Assembly (NCBI RefSeq): GCF_000378245.1
Contig: NZ_KB899503.1
Coordinates: 94,957 to 158,956 of the forward strand
Length of the DNA: 64,000 nt
Reading direction: 5' to 3'
Source of the DNA: Aromatoleum toluclasticum ATCC 700605
GTDB lineage: Bacteria; Pseudomonadota; Gammaproteobacteria; Burkholderiales; Rhodocyclaceae
The translations under genes were made by a program, and so were the position numbers. The notes below the pieces were generated by a model, which ran no database searches, was not told where the DNA came from, and saw only the letters and a list, made by a program, of their open reading frames with translations. Below, piece by piece: positions 44,354-53,850 of this stretch; positions within the stretch are counted from its first letter, which is position 1, and each line of letters starts with the position of its first letter.

Positions 44354-46462
44354 TCACTTCAGAACCCTCCGCAGATAGGTATGCGCGATTTCTTTCCGGA
44401 AGAGGCAGAAGGTGCCCGCGCGATCGACGACGAAGTCGTACTCGGGCGACACGAGGGTCGTGGTGGTGATCTGCTCGATCAGCGCAGGGCCGCTGCCGAG
44501 GTTGCCGAAAACCATCGCCTCGCCGTCATAGACCGGGACGTCGCGGAACGCCCGCTCGCCGGCGAGATAGACGCGCCGCGTGCCCTTGCGACAACCCTCG
44601 GCGCTGTCTTCGCCGCGCGCCATGAAGCGCATTGCCGGCTTCGCGGTAATACCTACGACGGTCACGCGCAGGTTCACGACCTCTATCTCCGTCGGCGAGC
44701 CGGCAAGCGAATAGCCGTAGAGATTGTCGTGCTCGCGATGGAACACCTCGCGCAAATAGTCGAGCCCCTCGGCTTCGAAGCGCACGACGTCGAAGCCGCA
44801 GGTGATCTCGTTGTGCTGGCCGAGGTAGCGCATGTCGGCGGCGTAGTCGACACGCACGCGGTCGCGGTCCTCGACCTTCTCGCCGTGGAGCACCGCGCGG
44901 CCCTCGCGTTCGAGCTCGCCGAGCACCTGGATCATCGCGCGCGCATCGGCCTTCGACGCGAGCGCGTGATAGGTGCGCACATAGCTGTGCTTGAAGTCGG
45001 AACGCAGCATGCCGCTCGCGCAGAAGATCGACGACTCCTTCGGCACCAGGATCACCGGCAGCTCGAGCTCGAGCGCGATCATCGCGCCGTGGATCGGCCC
45101 GGCGCCGCCGGCGACCACCAGCGGGAACTCCCGCGGATCGATGCCGCGGCTCACGGTGATCTCGCGCAGCCCCGCCGCCATGTTGACGTTCATCAGGTGG
45201 TACATGCCCGCCGCCGCCTCTTCGATGGACAGGCCGAGCGGCTTCGCGACGTGCGTGTCGATGGCAGTGCGTGCTGCCTCGACGTCGAGCTTCATGCGAC
45301 CCCCGAGGAAATACTGCGGGTCGAGATAGCCGAGCACGAGGTTCGCGTCGGTGCAGGTCGGCAGCGTGCCGCCGCGCCCGTAGCAGGCCGGCCCCGGGTC
45401 GGCGCCGGCGCTCTGCGGCCCCATGCGCAGCAGGCCGCCATCATCGATCCAGCCGATCGAGCCGCCGCCCGAGCCGATCGTATGGATGTCGAGCATCGGC
45501 AGCGCAAGCCGCTGTCGGTTGATCCAGCCCTCGCTGCGCAGCAGCGGCACGCCGTTCTGCACGACGGACGCGTCGAACGACGTGCCGCCCATGTCGACCG
45601 TCATGCAGCCGTCGTAGCCCTGCACCGCCGCGAAGGTAATGCCCGCCGTCGGCCCGCTCGCCGGGCCCGACAGCAGCGTCATCGCCGCGCGCTCGTCGGT
45701 CGAGGCCGGCGTCGCGACGCCGCCGTTTGACTGCATGATCAGCAGCACGCCACCGAAGCCGATGTCCTTGAGATTCGCGAGCAGCGCGTCGAGGTAGCGG
45801 CGCAGGATCGGCCCGATGTAGCTGTTGAGCGCCGCCGTCGATACCCGCTCGTACATCCGTGCCTGCGGCAGCACTTCAGAGGACACGGTGAGGTACGCGC
45901 CCGGCAGCATCTCGGCGACCATCGCCTTTGCCGCCTGCTCGTGCGCGGGGTTCGCGTAGCTGTGCATGAAGCACACCGCGACCGCTTCGACCTCCTGCCG
46001 GGCGAGCTCGGCGACCGCCGCGCGCAGCGACGCCTCGTCGAGCGGCGTCACGACCTCGCCCGCCGCGTCTATCCGCTCGACCACCGGCAGCCGCCGGTCG
46101 CGCGGCACCAGCGGTGGGGGCGGCGCGAGCTTGTTGTTGTACAGCTCCTCGCGGTAGCCGCGGCGCATCTCCAGGATGTCGCGGAAGCCGGCCGTCGTCA
46201 GCAGCCCGGTCTTGACCCCGCGGCCGGTGAGCACCGCGTTCGTCGTCACCGTCGTGCCGTGGACGATCAGGTCCACCTGCGCGACGAACTCTGCGAGGCT
46301 CGTGCCGACCTTCTCGGCCATCTCCCGCAGTCCGTTCAGCACCCCGATCGACGGGTCCTTCGGCGTGCTCGATGTCTTGAACACACTCGAATTGCCGTCC
46401 GCGTCGATGAGAAGGAAGTCGGTAAACGTGCCGCCGACGTCCACGCCGATGCGATAAGTCAT
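44354..46462 (-). CDS. HyuA-like ATP-dependent amidohydrolase/carboxylase subunit A (second cluster)
   Basis: 702-residue hydantoinase/oxoprolinase A family subunit: VDVGGTFTDFLLID (7-20), HGTTVTTNAVLTGRG, DMGGTSFDASV and GSGGGSIGWIDDGG...GPQSAGADPGPACYG. It has the same architecture as the iaaC product and is clearly related to it. The start codon has AAAGGAGG six bases upstream, one of the strongest ribosome sites in the window. It is 49 bases after the thiolase gene. Role: ATP-dependent hydrolysis of a cyclic amide, or ATP-dependent carboxylation of a ketone, together with hyuB. Confidence 0.88.
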   Translation of the reverse strand: MTYRIGVDVGGTFTDFLLIDADGNSSVFKTSSTPKDPSIGVLNGLREMAEKVGTSLAEFVAQVDLIVHGTTVTTNAVLTGRGVKTGLLTTAGFRDILEMRRGYREELYNNKLAPPPPLVPRDRRLPVVERIDAAGEVVTPLDEASLRAAVAELARQEVEAVAVCFMHSYANPAHEQAAKAMVAEMLPGAYLTVSSEVLPQARMYERVSTAALNSYIGPILRRYLDALLANLKDIGFGGVLLIMQSNGGVATPASTDERAAMTLLSGPASGPTAGITFAAVQGYDGCMTVDMGGTSFDASVVQNGVPLLRSEGWINRQRLALPMLDIHTIGSGGGSIGWIDDGGLLRMGPQSAGADPGPACYGRGGTLPTCTDANLVLGYLDPQYFLGGRMKLDVEAARTAIDTHVAKPLGLSIEEAAAGMYHLMNVNMAAGLREITVSRGIDPREFPLVVAGGAGPIHGAMIALELELPVILVPKESSIFCASGMLRSDFKHSYVRTYHALASKADARAMIQVLGELEREGRAVLHGEKVEDRDRVRVDYAADMRYLGQHNEITCGFDVVRFEAEGLDYLREVFHREHDNLYGYSLAGSPTEIEVVNLRVTVVGITAKPAMRFMARGEDSAEGCRKGTRRVYLAGERAFRDVPVYDGEAMVFGNLGSGPALIEQITTTTLVSPEYDFVVDRAGTFCLFRKEIAHTYLRRVLK

Positions 46463-46511
46463 TAAGAACCTCCTTTGGTTTTTGCTGCGGCCCGTCCCGG
46501 GGCCGACCCGG

Positions 46512-47717
46512 TCAGCGGTCGCCGACCTGCAATACGATGGCCATCGCGCTGTCGCCCGCCGCGCAACCGGTGAATAGGCCGTATCCGCCGCCGCGCATCG
46601 CGAGCTCCTCGATCAGCTCGATCACCGACCGCGTCCCCATCGGCGCCTGGGGGTGGCCCCAGACGAGCGAGCAGCCCCAGTTGTTCATCGCGTCGAGGTC
46701 GGCGCCGGTGTCGCGTGCGAACACGATGTCGTTGAGCGCGAACGGGTTGTGCGTCTTGATCGCGTCCATCTGCGCGAGCGCGAGCCCCGCGTGGTCGAGC
46801 GCCCGGCGGGCTGCCGGAATCATCGCTTCCGGCATGTATGCGAGTGGCACGCGCGCCTGGCCGAAACCGAGCAGGCGCACCGCGATCGACGGCTGCGACG
46901 ACAGCTCGCGGGCGCACGCCGCATCGGTGACGACGATCCCCGCGTTGCCGTCGGCCGGATGGGTCTGGCAGCCGTAGGTGACGCTGCCGCCCTCGACGAC
47001 CGGGCGCAGGCGGGCCAGCCCTTCAGCGGTCGAGCGATTGATGCCCTCGTCCCCGTCGAGGGTCGCCGCGCTCTTGCGGAAATCCGGTGTCGGCACGTCG
47101 AACGGCAACGTCATGAAGCGGCGCAGGAACGCGGAATCGTCTGCAAGCGCCTCGCGGTATTGGGCTTCGCGGCGCAGCACCAGCTCGTGTTGCTGCGACG
47201 TCGAGATGCCGTGCTTGCGGGCAACGTTCTCGGCAGTTGCGAGCATCGAGTGTCCGCCAAGCGGGTCGTACGTGAAGTTGTCGAGCACCCAGTTCTCGCT
47301 TGCGCCGGTGCCGCCGGGCGCGCGCGGGTTCGGGTAGTACAGGTGGGGGCCGTTCGACGTCCGGTCGCAGGTCACCGCGAGCGCCGCGCTGGCGAGCCCG
47401 AGCTCGATCTCCTGCGCCGCGGCGAGCAGGCAGCGCACGCCGGTCGCGCAGGCCTGCATCAGCGTCGGGCCGGCGACCTGCGCGCCGCCAGACATCCCCG
47501 CGAGCCACGGCAGGCCGTAGAACGCGTGGCGCTGCGGCACCGACAGGCCGAGCACGCCGTAATCGAAGGTCTCCAACGGAATGCCGCGTCGGGCGAGCTC
47601 GCGTTTCGCCACATGGGCGGCGAATTCGACGCTGTGCAGCGCGGCGAGGCTGCCCTGCCAGCGGGCGAAGGGCGTACTCCAGTAAGCGCCGTACGGAATC
47701 TCGGCTTTGAGTGCCAT
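46512..47717 (-). CDS. thiolase (second cluster, first gene of leftward operon)
   Basis: 401-residue thiolase-family protein with nucleophilic Cys90 in QACATG, GHPQAPMGTR and GLFTGCAAGD near the C-terminus, very similar along its length to the thiolase at 14591-15799. AAGGAGGAG lies just before the ATG. It heads the operon running to 32611 and is preceded by a palindromic operator at 47801-47821. Likely cleaves a 3-oxoacyl-CoA to acetyl-CoA and a shorter aryl-CoA; its similarity to the auxin thiolase suggests both pathways end in a similar aromatic beta-oxidation. Confidence 0.88.
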   Translation of the reverse strand: MALKAEIPYGAYWSTPFARWQGSLAALHSVEFAAHVAKRELARRGIPLETFDYGVLGLSVPQRHAFYGLPWLAGMSGGAQVAGPTLMQACATGVRCLLAAAQEIELGLASAALAVTCDRTSNGPHLYYPNPRAPGGTGASENWVLDNFTYDPLGGHSMLATAENVARKHGISTSQQHELVLRREAQYREALADDSAFLRRFMTLPFDVPTPDFRKSAATLDGDEGINRSTAEGLARLRPVVEGGSVTYGCQTHPADGNAGIVVTDAACARELSSQPSIAVRLLGFGQARVPLAYMPEAMIPAARRALDHAGLALAQMDAIKTHNPFALNDIVFARDTGADLDAMNNWGCSLVWGHPQAPMGTRSVIELIEELAMRGGGYGLFTGCAAGDSAMAIVLQVGDR

Positions 47718-47800
47718 TTGTCTCCTCCTTTGCCGTCTCGTGCCTCAGCGCGCCAATCGACGACACGCGGACCCGAGCTCGTTTTTTAATCTCGACCTTT

Positions 47801-47821
47801 ATCGATTGAAAGTCAATCGAT
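47801..47821. promoter_or_regulatory. palindromic operator upstream of thiolase operon
   Basis: ATCGATTGA and TCAATCGAT form a perfect 9-bp inverted repeat with a 3-nt spacer, 84 bases before the thiolase start. It matches the palindrome at 48098-48118 in arm length and spacing (consensus ATYRATTGA-N3-TCAATYRAT), a typical MarR-type operator layout. Binding by the adjacent MarR-like protein is inferred. Confidence 0.65.
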
Positions 47822-48064
47822 CTTTAAACTTTTTTTTATTGATATTTATAACATTACCTAAGACCAGCTCGACCGGCGGACAAAGCGGCGTCGGCCGCCA
47901 GGCTGAACGGCGTATACGGGCCCGTCGGTAGTTCCGTGAGCGCTTGCAACGGGACTGCGGACGGGGGTAGCCCACCGCCGGACTGTATGGCGGGAGGAGG
48001 AAAGCGGGAGGTGCGGGAGCGGGGGGAGGCGCCTTGGGACATCCGTGAAGCCGAGCCCCGGCGA

Positions 48065-48118
48065 TTGACAACAGCAATTCACGACGTCTAGGATAAAATC
48101 AATTGAATTTCAATTAAT
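48065..48118 (+). promoter_or_regulatory. promoter and operator of the MarR-like gene
   Basis: -35 TTGACA (48065-48070) and -10 TAGGAT (48089-48094) are 18 bases apart. The palindrome ATCAATTGA-N3-TCAATTAAT (48098-48118, one mismatch between arms) covers the expected transcription start, so a bound repressor would block initiation. The start codon follows at 48143. Confidence 0.7.
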
Positions 48119-48142
48119 CCGCGCAACACTACCCAACGACTC

Positions 48143-48736
48143 ATGCTGACGAAGACACTGCAACCCACACTTACCGGGGAAGACGAATTGGATCAGAGCT
48201 ACTACAAGGGCTGGCACCTCGGCGGCACGCACCACGACGCGATGACCACCGAGTTCGAATGGGCGATGCTGCGCTTCGAGCAGGCGTTCCAGCGCTTCAT
48301 GCTGCAGATCGCGAGTATGTGCGGCCTGGGCGAACTCAGTTCGGCTGAGCTTGTCCTGCTCCATGTCATCCGGATGCAGGATGGCCCCAAGACGGCCGCC
48401 GTGCTTGCGCGCCAGCTCAACATCGACGGCGTCACGAACGTGCAGTACAGCCTGCGCAAGCTCCTCAACTCCGGTTTCGTCGACAAGATCAAGGGCGCCA
48501 ACAGCAAGATCTGGATGTATGCCGCCACCGAGCGCGCCGCGGCCATGCTGGACGAATACACGCGCATCCGCCGCGAGATGCTTACCGACCAGACGAAGAA
48601 CTTCGAGAGCATCGACAAGAAGCTGTACGAAGCCGCGAAACTGATCAGCCTGCTCACCGGCACCTACGACGAGGCGAGCCGGATCTCGGCGACCTACTGC
48701 CGCGTCAGCCCCCCGGGCGAGAGCAAGAAGCGCTGA
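48143..48736 (+). CDS. MarR-like winged-helix regulator of the second cluster
   Basis: 197-residue protein with a winged-helix DNA-binding core (about 70-150: LSSAELVLLHVIRMQDGPKTAAVLARQLNIDGVTNVQYSLRKLLNSGFVDKIKGANSKIWMYAATERAAAML) flanked by helices for dimerisation, as in the MarR family. The 40-residue N-terminal extension is Tyr/His-rich (DQSYYKGWHLGGTHHD). Related palindromes lie in front of both divergent transcripts, so it probably represses itself and the catabolic genes and is released by a pathway metabolite. Start codon has no obvious Shine-Dalgarno. Confidence 0.82.
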   Translation: MLTKTLQPTLTGEDELDQSYYKGWHLGGTHHDAMTTEFEWAMLRFEQAFQRFMLQIASMCGLGELSSAELVLLHVIRMQDGPKTAAVLARQLNIDGVTNVQYSLRKLLNSGFVDKIKGANSKIWMYAATERAAAMLDEYTRIRREMLTDQTKNFESIDKKLYEAAKLISLLTGTYDEASRISATYCRVSPPGESKKR

Positions 48737-48876
48737 AGCCACAAGCGAGCGGGCGGGGCTCCCTCCCTGCCGCCACGCAGACCTCGGTTGAACACCCATG
48801 GGGCCGTGCCCGCACCGGATGCCGGGCGCCAGCGGTCCCTCCCTGAGCACGACCCCCTTCAAAGGAGCGCCGGACC

Positions 48877-50892
48877 ATGCCCAAGACTTTCTCGAACCCC
48901 TTGCTGCATCACCCGGCGCGACCGCTGCCTCGCACTGTCGCGGTCATCGGAGCCGGCACGATCGGCCCCGACATCGGCTACTACCTGAAGAGCGCGCTCC
49001 CGGGCCTCAGGCTGATCCTCGTAGACGTCGCGCAGGGGGCGCTCGATCGCGCGCTGCAGCGTTTCGCGGACTACGCGGCGAAGGCGGTCGCGAAGGGCAA
49101 GATGAGCGAGGCGGAAGCCGCCGCAGTGACTGCCGGCGTCGTCGGGACGCTCGATTACGGCGACCTCGCGGAGGCCGACTGGGTGCTCGAGGCCGCCACC
49201 GAGGACCTCGCACTGAAGCGGCGGATCTTCGCCCAGGTCGAGGCGGTCGTGCGGCCCGATGCCCTGATTACGTCGAACACCAGCTCGCTGCCCGCCGAGC
49301 AGATCTTCTCGGGCCTCGCACATCCGGAGCGCGCAACGGTCACACACTTCTTCGCGCCGGCGTGGAAGAACCCGGTTGTCGAGGTCGTCCGCTGGAACCG
49401 CGTCGACGCCGCCCACGTCGAATACCTGCGCTGGTTATTCTGCACCACGGGCAAGGTGCCGCTCGTCACCGAGGACGTCGCGTGCTTCATGCTCGACCGC
49501 ATCTTCGACAACTGGTGCAACGAGTCCGCGCTGCTGCTCGACGGTGCGACCGCGGCGGAGATCGACAGCGTCGCAAGCGAGTTCGTCCATGCCGGACCGT
49601 TCTTCGTGCTGAACCTCGCCAACGGCAACCCGATCATCACCGAGACGAACACCCTGCAGGCCGAGCTCGAAGGCGAGCATTACCGGCCCGCACCGGTGTT
49701 CCGCTCGGTGGATCGCTGGCTCACCGCGCCTCCCGGTCGGCCGGTTGCGGTCGCGCCGCACACGGCCCAGCGAGTGCGCGAGCGACTAGTCGGTGTGCTG
49801 GTTTCGCAGACCGTCGACATCCTCGACCGCAACATCGGCGAGCCCGCCGACCTCGACTTTGGCTGCCGCCAGGCGCTCGGCTTCAAGAAGGGACCGCTCG
49901 AGCTGATGCGCGACGTGGGCGGCGCCGAGACGGGCCGCATCCTCGCACGCTTCTGCGACGAGCGCCGCGGCATGCCGGCGGCGAAGAAGCCGCTCGGCGA
50001 CTACCAGGGCTTCCTGCGTCACGTGCTCGTGGACGACCTCGACGGAGTGAAGATCATCACGCTGCGCCGCCCCGAGGCGATGAACGCGCTGCACGACGAA
50101 ATGACCGACGAGATCCTGGCGGTGATCCGCCGCTTCGAGCACGATCCGGCCGTCGCCGGCTTCGTCCTCGTCGGCTATGGCAACCGGGCCTTCTGTGCCG
50201 GCGGCGACATCGGGCGCTTCGTCGACATGCTCGGCGACGCGACGGCCTCCGCGCAGTACGCGCGCGACTGCTCGCGACTGCTCGTGCATCTCGACCAGAT
50301 GAAGAAGCCGGTCGTCGCCGCGATCAACGGGATGGCGCTCGGGGGCGGCTTCGAGCTGGCGATGCGATGCCACAGCATCGTCGCGCTGGACAGCGCCTGG
50401 ATGCAGATGCCCGAGATCACGCTCGGCATCGTCCACGGCATCGGCGCGATGGTCGTGCCCTACCGGCGCTGGCCGCAGGCATCGGCCCAGTTCCACGGAA
50501 TGTTGCGCCGGGCCGAGCGGCTGAAGGCGAGCCGCGCATTCGAGCTGGGAGTCGTCGACGGCATCGCCAACGATTACCCCGAACTCATCCGCGCCGCCAT
50601 CGGGCGGGTGAAGGCGCTCGACGGCCAGGTCGGCAATATCCCCGACGGCGCGATCGAGATCGCCCCGCTCGATCCGATCGTGCCAGCGGCGGCGAGCGGC
50701 CAGCCGCTGAGTGCCGAGGTCATCGGCATCCTCGAGCGGGCGGTGAGCGCCGCGGCGGCCGCGCCGACCTTCTCCGAGGCCCTCGAGATCGGCTACGTGG
50801 CCTGGGGCGAAAGCGCCTGCACGGCCGCAGCGCGTGAAGGCATCACCGCGTTCCAGCAGAAGCGCAAACCCGACTTCACGAAGACGCCCTGA
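48877..50892 (+). CDS. bifunctional 3-hydroxyacyl-CoA dehydrogenase/enoyl-CoA hydratase (second copy)
   Basis: 671-residue protein, the same length as the first copy at 10453-12468 and nearly identical over long stretches (for example GKMxEAEAAAVT, FDNWCNES, NGNPIITETNTLQAELEGEHYRP). GAGTIG Rossmann motif near 27-32; crotonase catalytic Glu in GGGFELAM and MPEITLG. Dehydrogenase precedes hydratase. AAAGGAG lies ten bases before the ATG. It follows the MarR-like gene by 140 bases and precedes the PadB-like gene by 228. Two such copies, one per cluster, indicate that both pathways share hydration/oxidation of similar aryl-enoyl-CoA intermediates. Confidence 0.92.
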   Translation: MPKTFSNPLLHHPARPLPRTVAVIGAGTIGPDIGYYLKSALPGLRLILVDVAQGALDRALQRFADYAAKAVAKGKMSEAEAAAVTAGVVGTLDYGDLAEADWVLEAATEDLALKRRIFAQVEAVVRPDALITSNTSSLPAEQIFSGLAHPERATVTHFFAPAWKNPVVEVVRWNRVDAAHVEYLRWLFCTTGKVPLVTEDVACFMLDRIFDNWCNESALLLDGATAAEIDSVASEFVHAGPFFVLNLANGNPIITETNTLQAELEGEHYRPAPVFRSVDRWLTAPPGRPVAVAPHTAQRVRERLVGVLVSQTVDILDRNIGEPADLDFGCRQALGFKKGPLELMRDVGGAETGRILARFCDERRGMPAAKKPLGDYQGFLRHVLVDDLDGVKIITLRRPEAMNALHDEMTDEILAVIRRFEHDPAVAGFVLVGYGNRAFCAGGDIGRFVDMLGDATASAQYARDCSRLLVHLDQMKKPVVAAINGMALGGGFELAMRCHSIVALDSAWMQMPEITLGIVHGIGAMVVPYRRWPQASAQFHGMLRRAERLKASRAFELGVVDGIANDYPELIRAAIGRVKALDGQVGNIPDGAIEIAPLDPIVPAAASGQPLSAEVIGILERAVSAAAAAPTFSEALEIGYVAWGESACTAAAREGITAFQQKRKPDFTKTP

Positions 50893-50934
50893 CGCGCGCG
50901 GGGCCGCTCTTCGCCGCCCTCATTGAAACCCACC

Positions 50935-50961
50935 GCCGTCGCGCCTGTCCCGCGCGACGGC
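50935..50961. terminator. 10-bp stem hairpin after the fusion gene
   Basis: GCCGTCGCGC (50935-50944) pairs with GCGCGACGGC (50952-50961) around a 7-nt loop, 43 bases after the stop of the dehydrogenase/hydratase gene. No T run follows, so it may be an RNA processing or attenuation element between this gene and the oxidoreductase genes rather than a full terminator. Confidence 0.4.
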
Positions 50962-51120
50962 CCTTCCCCCGTGCTCAGCGAAAGATGCGGCGCCGGGACA
51001 GGCGCTGCACGCACCGGATAGTCCGTCTCCCCCCCGCTTCCTAGTCTGGCGCCACACGTGACGAGCGGCGAAACCAAGCCGAGTCACCCCTGCGACCCCG
51101 GCAAGGAGTGGAAGACGAAC

Positions 51121-53850
51121 ATGAGCACCACGCATAAGGTGTCGACGTACTGCTATCAGTGCGTCAACGGTCCCGACATGCTCACCGTCGAAGTGACCGA
51201 CGGCGTCGCGACGACCGTCGCGCCCAACTTCGAGGCAAAGGGCTACCACCCGGCCGACGGAAAGGTGTGCGTCAAGCCGTACGGACTCGTGCAGAAGATC
51301 TACAACCCCAACCGGCTGCTGAAGCCGATGAAGCGGACGAACCCGAAGAAGGGCCGGCACGAGGATCCCGGCTGGGTCGAGATCACGTGGGACGAGGCGC
51401 TCGACACGATCGCCGCGAAGCTCAACGCGATCCGCGCGACGAGCCTCGTCGACGAGCAGGGCTATCCGCGCGTCGCCTTCACGACCGGAGGTGCCGCGAC
51501 GCCCTACTTCTATATGGGCACGTTCGCATCGTTCCTCGCCGCGTGGGGACCGGTCGACCAGAGCCTGGGCGCCGGGGGCACCGTCAAGTGCTACCACACC
51601 GAGCATGTCTACGGCGAGCTGTGGCACCGCGCCTTCACGGTGTGCCCGGACACGCCGCGCTGCGAGTACATCGTCTCGTTCGGCAACAACATCGACGCCT
51701 CCGGCGGCGTCACGAGCGTGCGCCGCCATGCCGACGCCCGCGCCCGAGGCATTCGCCGCATCCAGATCGAGCCGCACCTGTCGGTGACGGGCGCATCGGC
51801 AAGCGAATGGATCCCGATCCGGCCGAAGACCGACCCGGCCTTCCTGTACGCGATGCTGCACGTGCTGCTGCACGAGCGCCCGCTCGCCGAGCTCGACGTG
51901 CCGTTTCTGAAGAACCGCACCGGCTCGCCCTACCTCGTCGGCCCGAACGGCTTCTTCCTGCGCGATCCCGAGTCGAGGAAGCCACTGGTATGGGACGCGA
52001 CGAGCGGACGGGCGCTGCCGTTCGACACGCCCGGGCTCGACCCTGCGCTCGTCGGCAGCTTCAGCGTCGGGGGCATCGAAGTCGGCGCCGACAACAAAAG
52101 CTGGACTCACGAGGCCGTCGAGGTGACGACCGCGTTCGAGTTCGCGCGAAAACTCGTCGCAATGCACACGCCCGAATGGGCCGCGCCCATCTGCGACGTG
52201 CCCGCGGAGACAATACGGCGCGTCGCAACGGAGTTCCTGCAGCACGCACGCATCGGCGAGACGATCGAGTTCGAGGGCCGCACGCTGCCGTTCCGGCCCG
52301 TTGCGGTGATGCTCGGGAAGGGCGTCAACAATGGCTGGGGCGCCTATGAGTGCGTATGGGCGCGCACGATGTTGATGGTGCTCGTCGGCGGCCTCGAAGT
52401 GCCCGGCGGGCTCCTGGGCAGCACCGTGCATATTTCCGGCATGGATTTCGACCGCATGGGCTCGGTCGCCCCGCACCCCGACGGCTTCCTCGACTACCCG
52501 TTCAATCCGACCGACAAGGAGCACTGGGCAGCGCAGCCACAGGTGCGCCACGGCCACACGACGCTGATCCCGATCATCGGCGGGGGCCTGACGAGTCAGC
52601 TGATGGGCTCGACGGTGCTGTCGTGGATGCGCCTGCAGGGGCGCGCCGCCGATAGCTGGGGCAAGCCGAAGCCGCCCGACGTCTGGTTCGTCTATCGCTG
52701 CAACCCGAACATCTCGTTCTCCGAGACGGACCGGATGGGCGAGACGATGGCGACCTTCCCGTTCACGGTCGCGTTCTCCTACACCCAGGACGAGACGAAT
52801 CACTTCGCGGACCTGGTGCTGCCCGAGGCGATCGACCTCGAGAGCACACAGCTGATTCGCATCGGCGGCACGCATTACTTCGAGCAGTTCTGGGACACGC
52901 AGGGCTGGGTGCTGCGCCAACCGGTCGTACCCCCGCGCGGCGAGGCGAAGGACTTCACGTGGATCGCGACCGAACTCGCACAGCGCACGGGACTCCTCGA
53001 GGCCTACAACGCGATGATCAACTTCGGCGCTGCCGGGCTGCCGCTGAAAACCGAGGCCTACGACTTCTCGCTCGACGTCACGCGCGCCCATTCGGTCGAC
53101 GAGACCTGGAACGCGATCTGTCGCGCAGCGAGCGCCGATGTCACCGAGGGCGCGGCGAGCGACGGCCTGGCCTACTTCAAGGAAAAAGGCTTCCGCGTCA
53201 AACCGTTCCCGAAGATGAACTGGTTCCTGTACCCGCGCATGGAAGACCTCGGGCTGCGCTTCGAATTGCCGTACCAGGAGCGGATCCTGCGCATCGGCCA
53301 GGAACTGTCCGCGCGCCTGCACGAACAAGGCGTCACGTGGTGGGACCGGCAACTGCACGAATACGAGCCGCTGCCGACGTGGAAGGATCTAAACCGGCTG
53401 TGGGCGGATGCGTACGAGCGCGCCTACGGCATCAAGGCGAGCGACTACCCGTTCTGGCTGCTGACCGCGCGCAGCATGCAGTACGCGTGGGGCGGCAACG
53501 TCAGCCTGCAGATGATCCGCGAAGTCGCGGCGAACGTCGCCGGCCACGACGGAATCATGATCAACGCGCGGGTCGCCGACGAGCTCGGCATCGAGCAGGG
53601 CGACCGCATCGAAGTCCGTTCGCCGATCGGCGTGACGAGCGGGCGCGCGCTCCTGCGGCAGGGCGTGCGCCCCGACACCATCGTCATGGTCGGCCAGTTC
53701 GGCCACTGGAAGACGCCCTACGCGAAGGACCTCGACATGCCGAGCCTGAACAATCTCGTGCCGATGAACATGGATCTCGTCGACGGTACCGGCTCGGCAG
53801 TGGACGCGGTGCTCGTGAATATCCGCAAAGTGGGGAGGAAATCCGCATGA
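51121..53850 (+). CDS. molybdopterin oxidoreductase catalytic subunit, PadB-like
   Basis: 909-residue DMSO reductase-family catalytic subunit. The N-terminal Fe-S region has Cys11, Cys14 and Cys50; the usual third Cys (C-x2-C-x3-C) is replaced by Pro18-Asp19, so the cluster may be ligated by three Cys plus Asp or be altered. KCYHTEHVYGELWHRAF (about 159-175) is the region where the molybdenum ligand lies. The C-terminal molydop_binding domain (LLTARSMQYAWGGN...) is present. With the next two genes the trio matches phenylacetyl-CoA:acceptor oxidoreductase PadBCD in size and order. Inferred role: water-dependent oxidation of an aryl-acetyl-CoA-like compound. No Tat signal is evident. Start ATG 51121; an upstream GTG at 51058 is possible. 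Confidence 0.85.
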   Translation: MSTTHKVSTYCYQCVNGPDMLTVEVTDGVATTVAPNFEAKGYHPADGKVCVKPYGLVQKIYNPNRLLKPMKRTNPKKGRHEDPGWVEITWDEALDTIAAKLNAIRATSLVDEQGYPRVAFTTGGAATPYFYMGTFASFLAAWGPVDQSLGAGGTVKCYHTEHVYGELWHRAFTVCPDTPRCEYIVSFGNNIDASGGVTSVRRHADARARGIRRIQIEPHLSVTGASASEWIPIRPKTDPAFLYAMLHVLLHERPLAELDVPFLKNRTGSPYLVGPNGFFLRDPESRKPLVWDATSGRALPFDTPGLDPALVGSFSVGGIEVGADNKSWTHEAVEVTTAFEFARKLVAMHTPEWAAPICDVPAETIRRVATEFLQHARIGETIEFEGRTLPFRPVAVMLGKGVNNGWGAYECVWARTMLMVLVGGLEVPGGLLGSTVHISGMDFDRMGSVAPHPDGFLDYPFNPTDKEHWAAQPQVRHGHTTLIPIIGGGLTSQLMGSTVLSWMRLQGRAADSWGKPKPPDVWFVYRCNPNISFSETDRMGETMATFPFTVAFSYTQDETNHFADLVLPEAIDLESTQLIRIGGTHYFEQFWDTQGWVLRQPVVPPRGEAKDFTWIATELAQRTGLLEAYNAMINFGAAGLPLKTEAYDFSLDVTRAHSVDETWNAICRAASADVTEGAASDGLAYFKEKGFRVKPFPKMNWFLYPRMEDLGLRFELPYQERILRIGQELSARLHEQGVTWWDRQLHEYEPLPTWKDLNRLWADAYERAYGIKASDYPFWLLTARSMQYAWGGNVSLQMIREVAANVAGHDGIMINARVADELGIEQGDRIEVRSPIGVTSGRALLRQGVRPDTIVMVGQFGHWKTPYAKDLDMPSLNNLVPMNMDLVDGTGSAVDAVLVNIRKVGRKSA

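Larger units (their letters stand above)
47718..48142. other. divergent regulatory region between thiolase and MarR-like gene
   Basis: 425 bases without a convincing gene. It contains an AT-rich patch (about 47820-47865) upstream of the leftward thiolase operon, two related palindromes (47801-47821 and 48098-48118) and a clear rightward promoter. The middle part (about 47870-48050) is GC-rich with no recognised element. Confidence 0.7.

Noticed and set aside
50920..53358. 812-codon minus-strand open frame opposite the PadB-like gene
   Set aside because: Low-complexity translation with no motif; plus-strand molybdopterin subunit is clearly the real gene.
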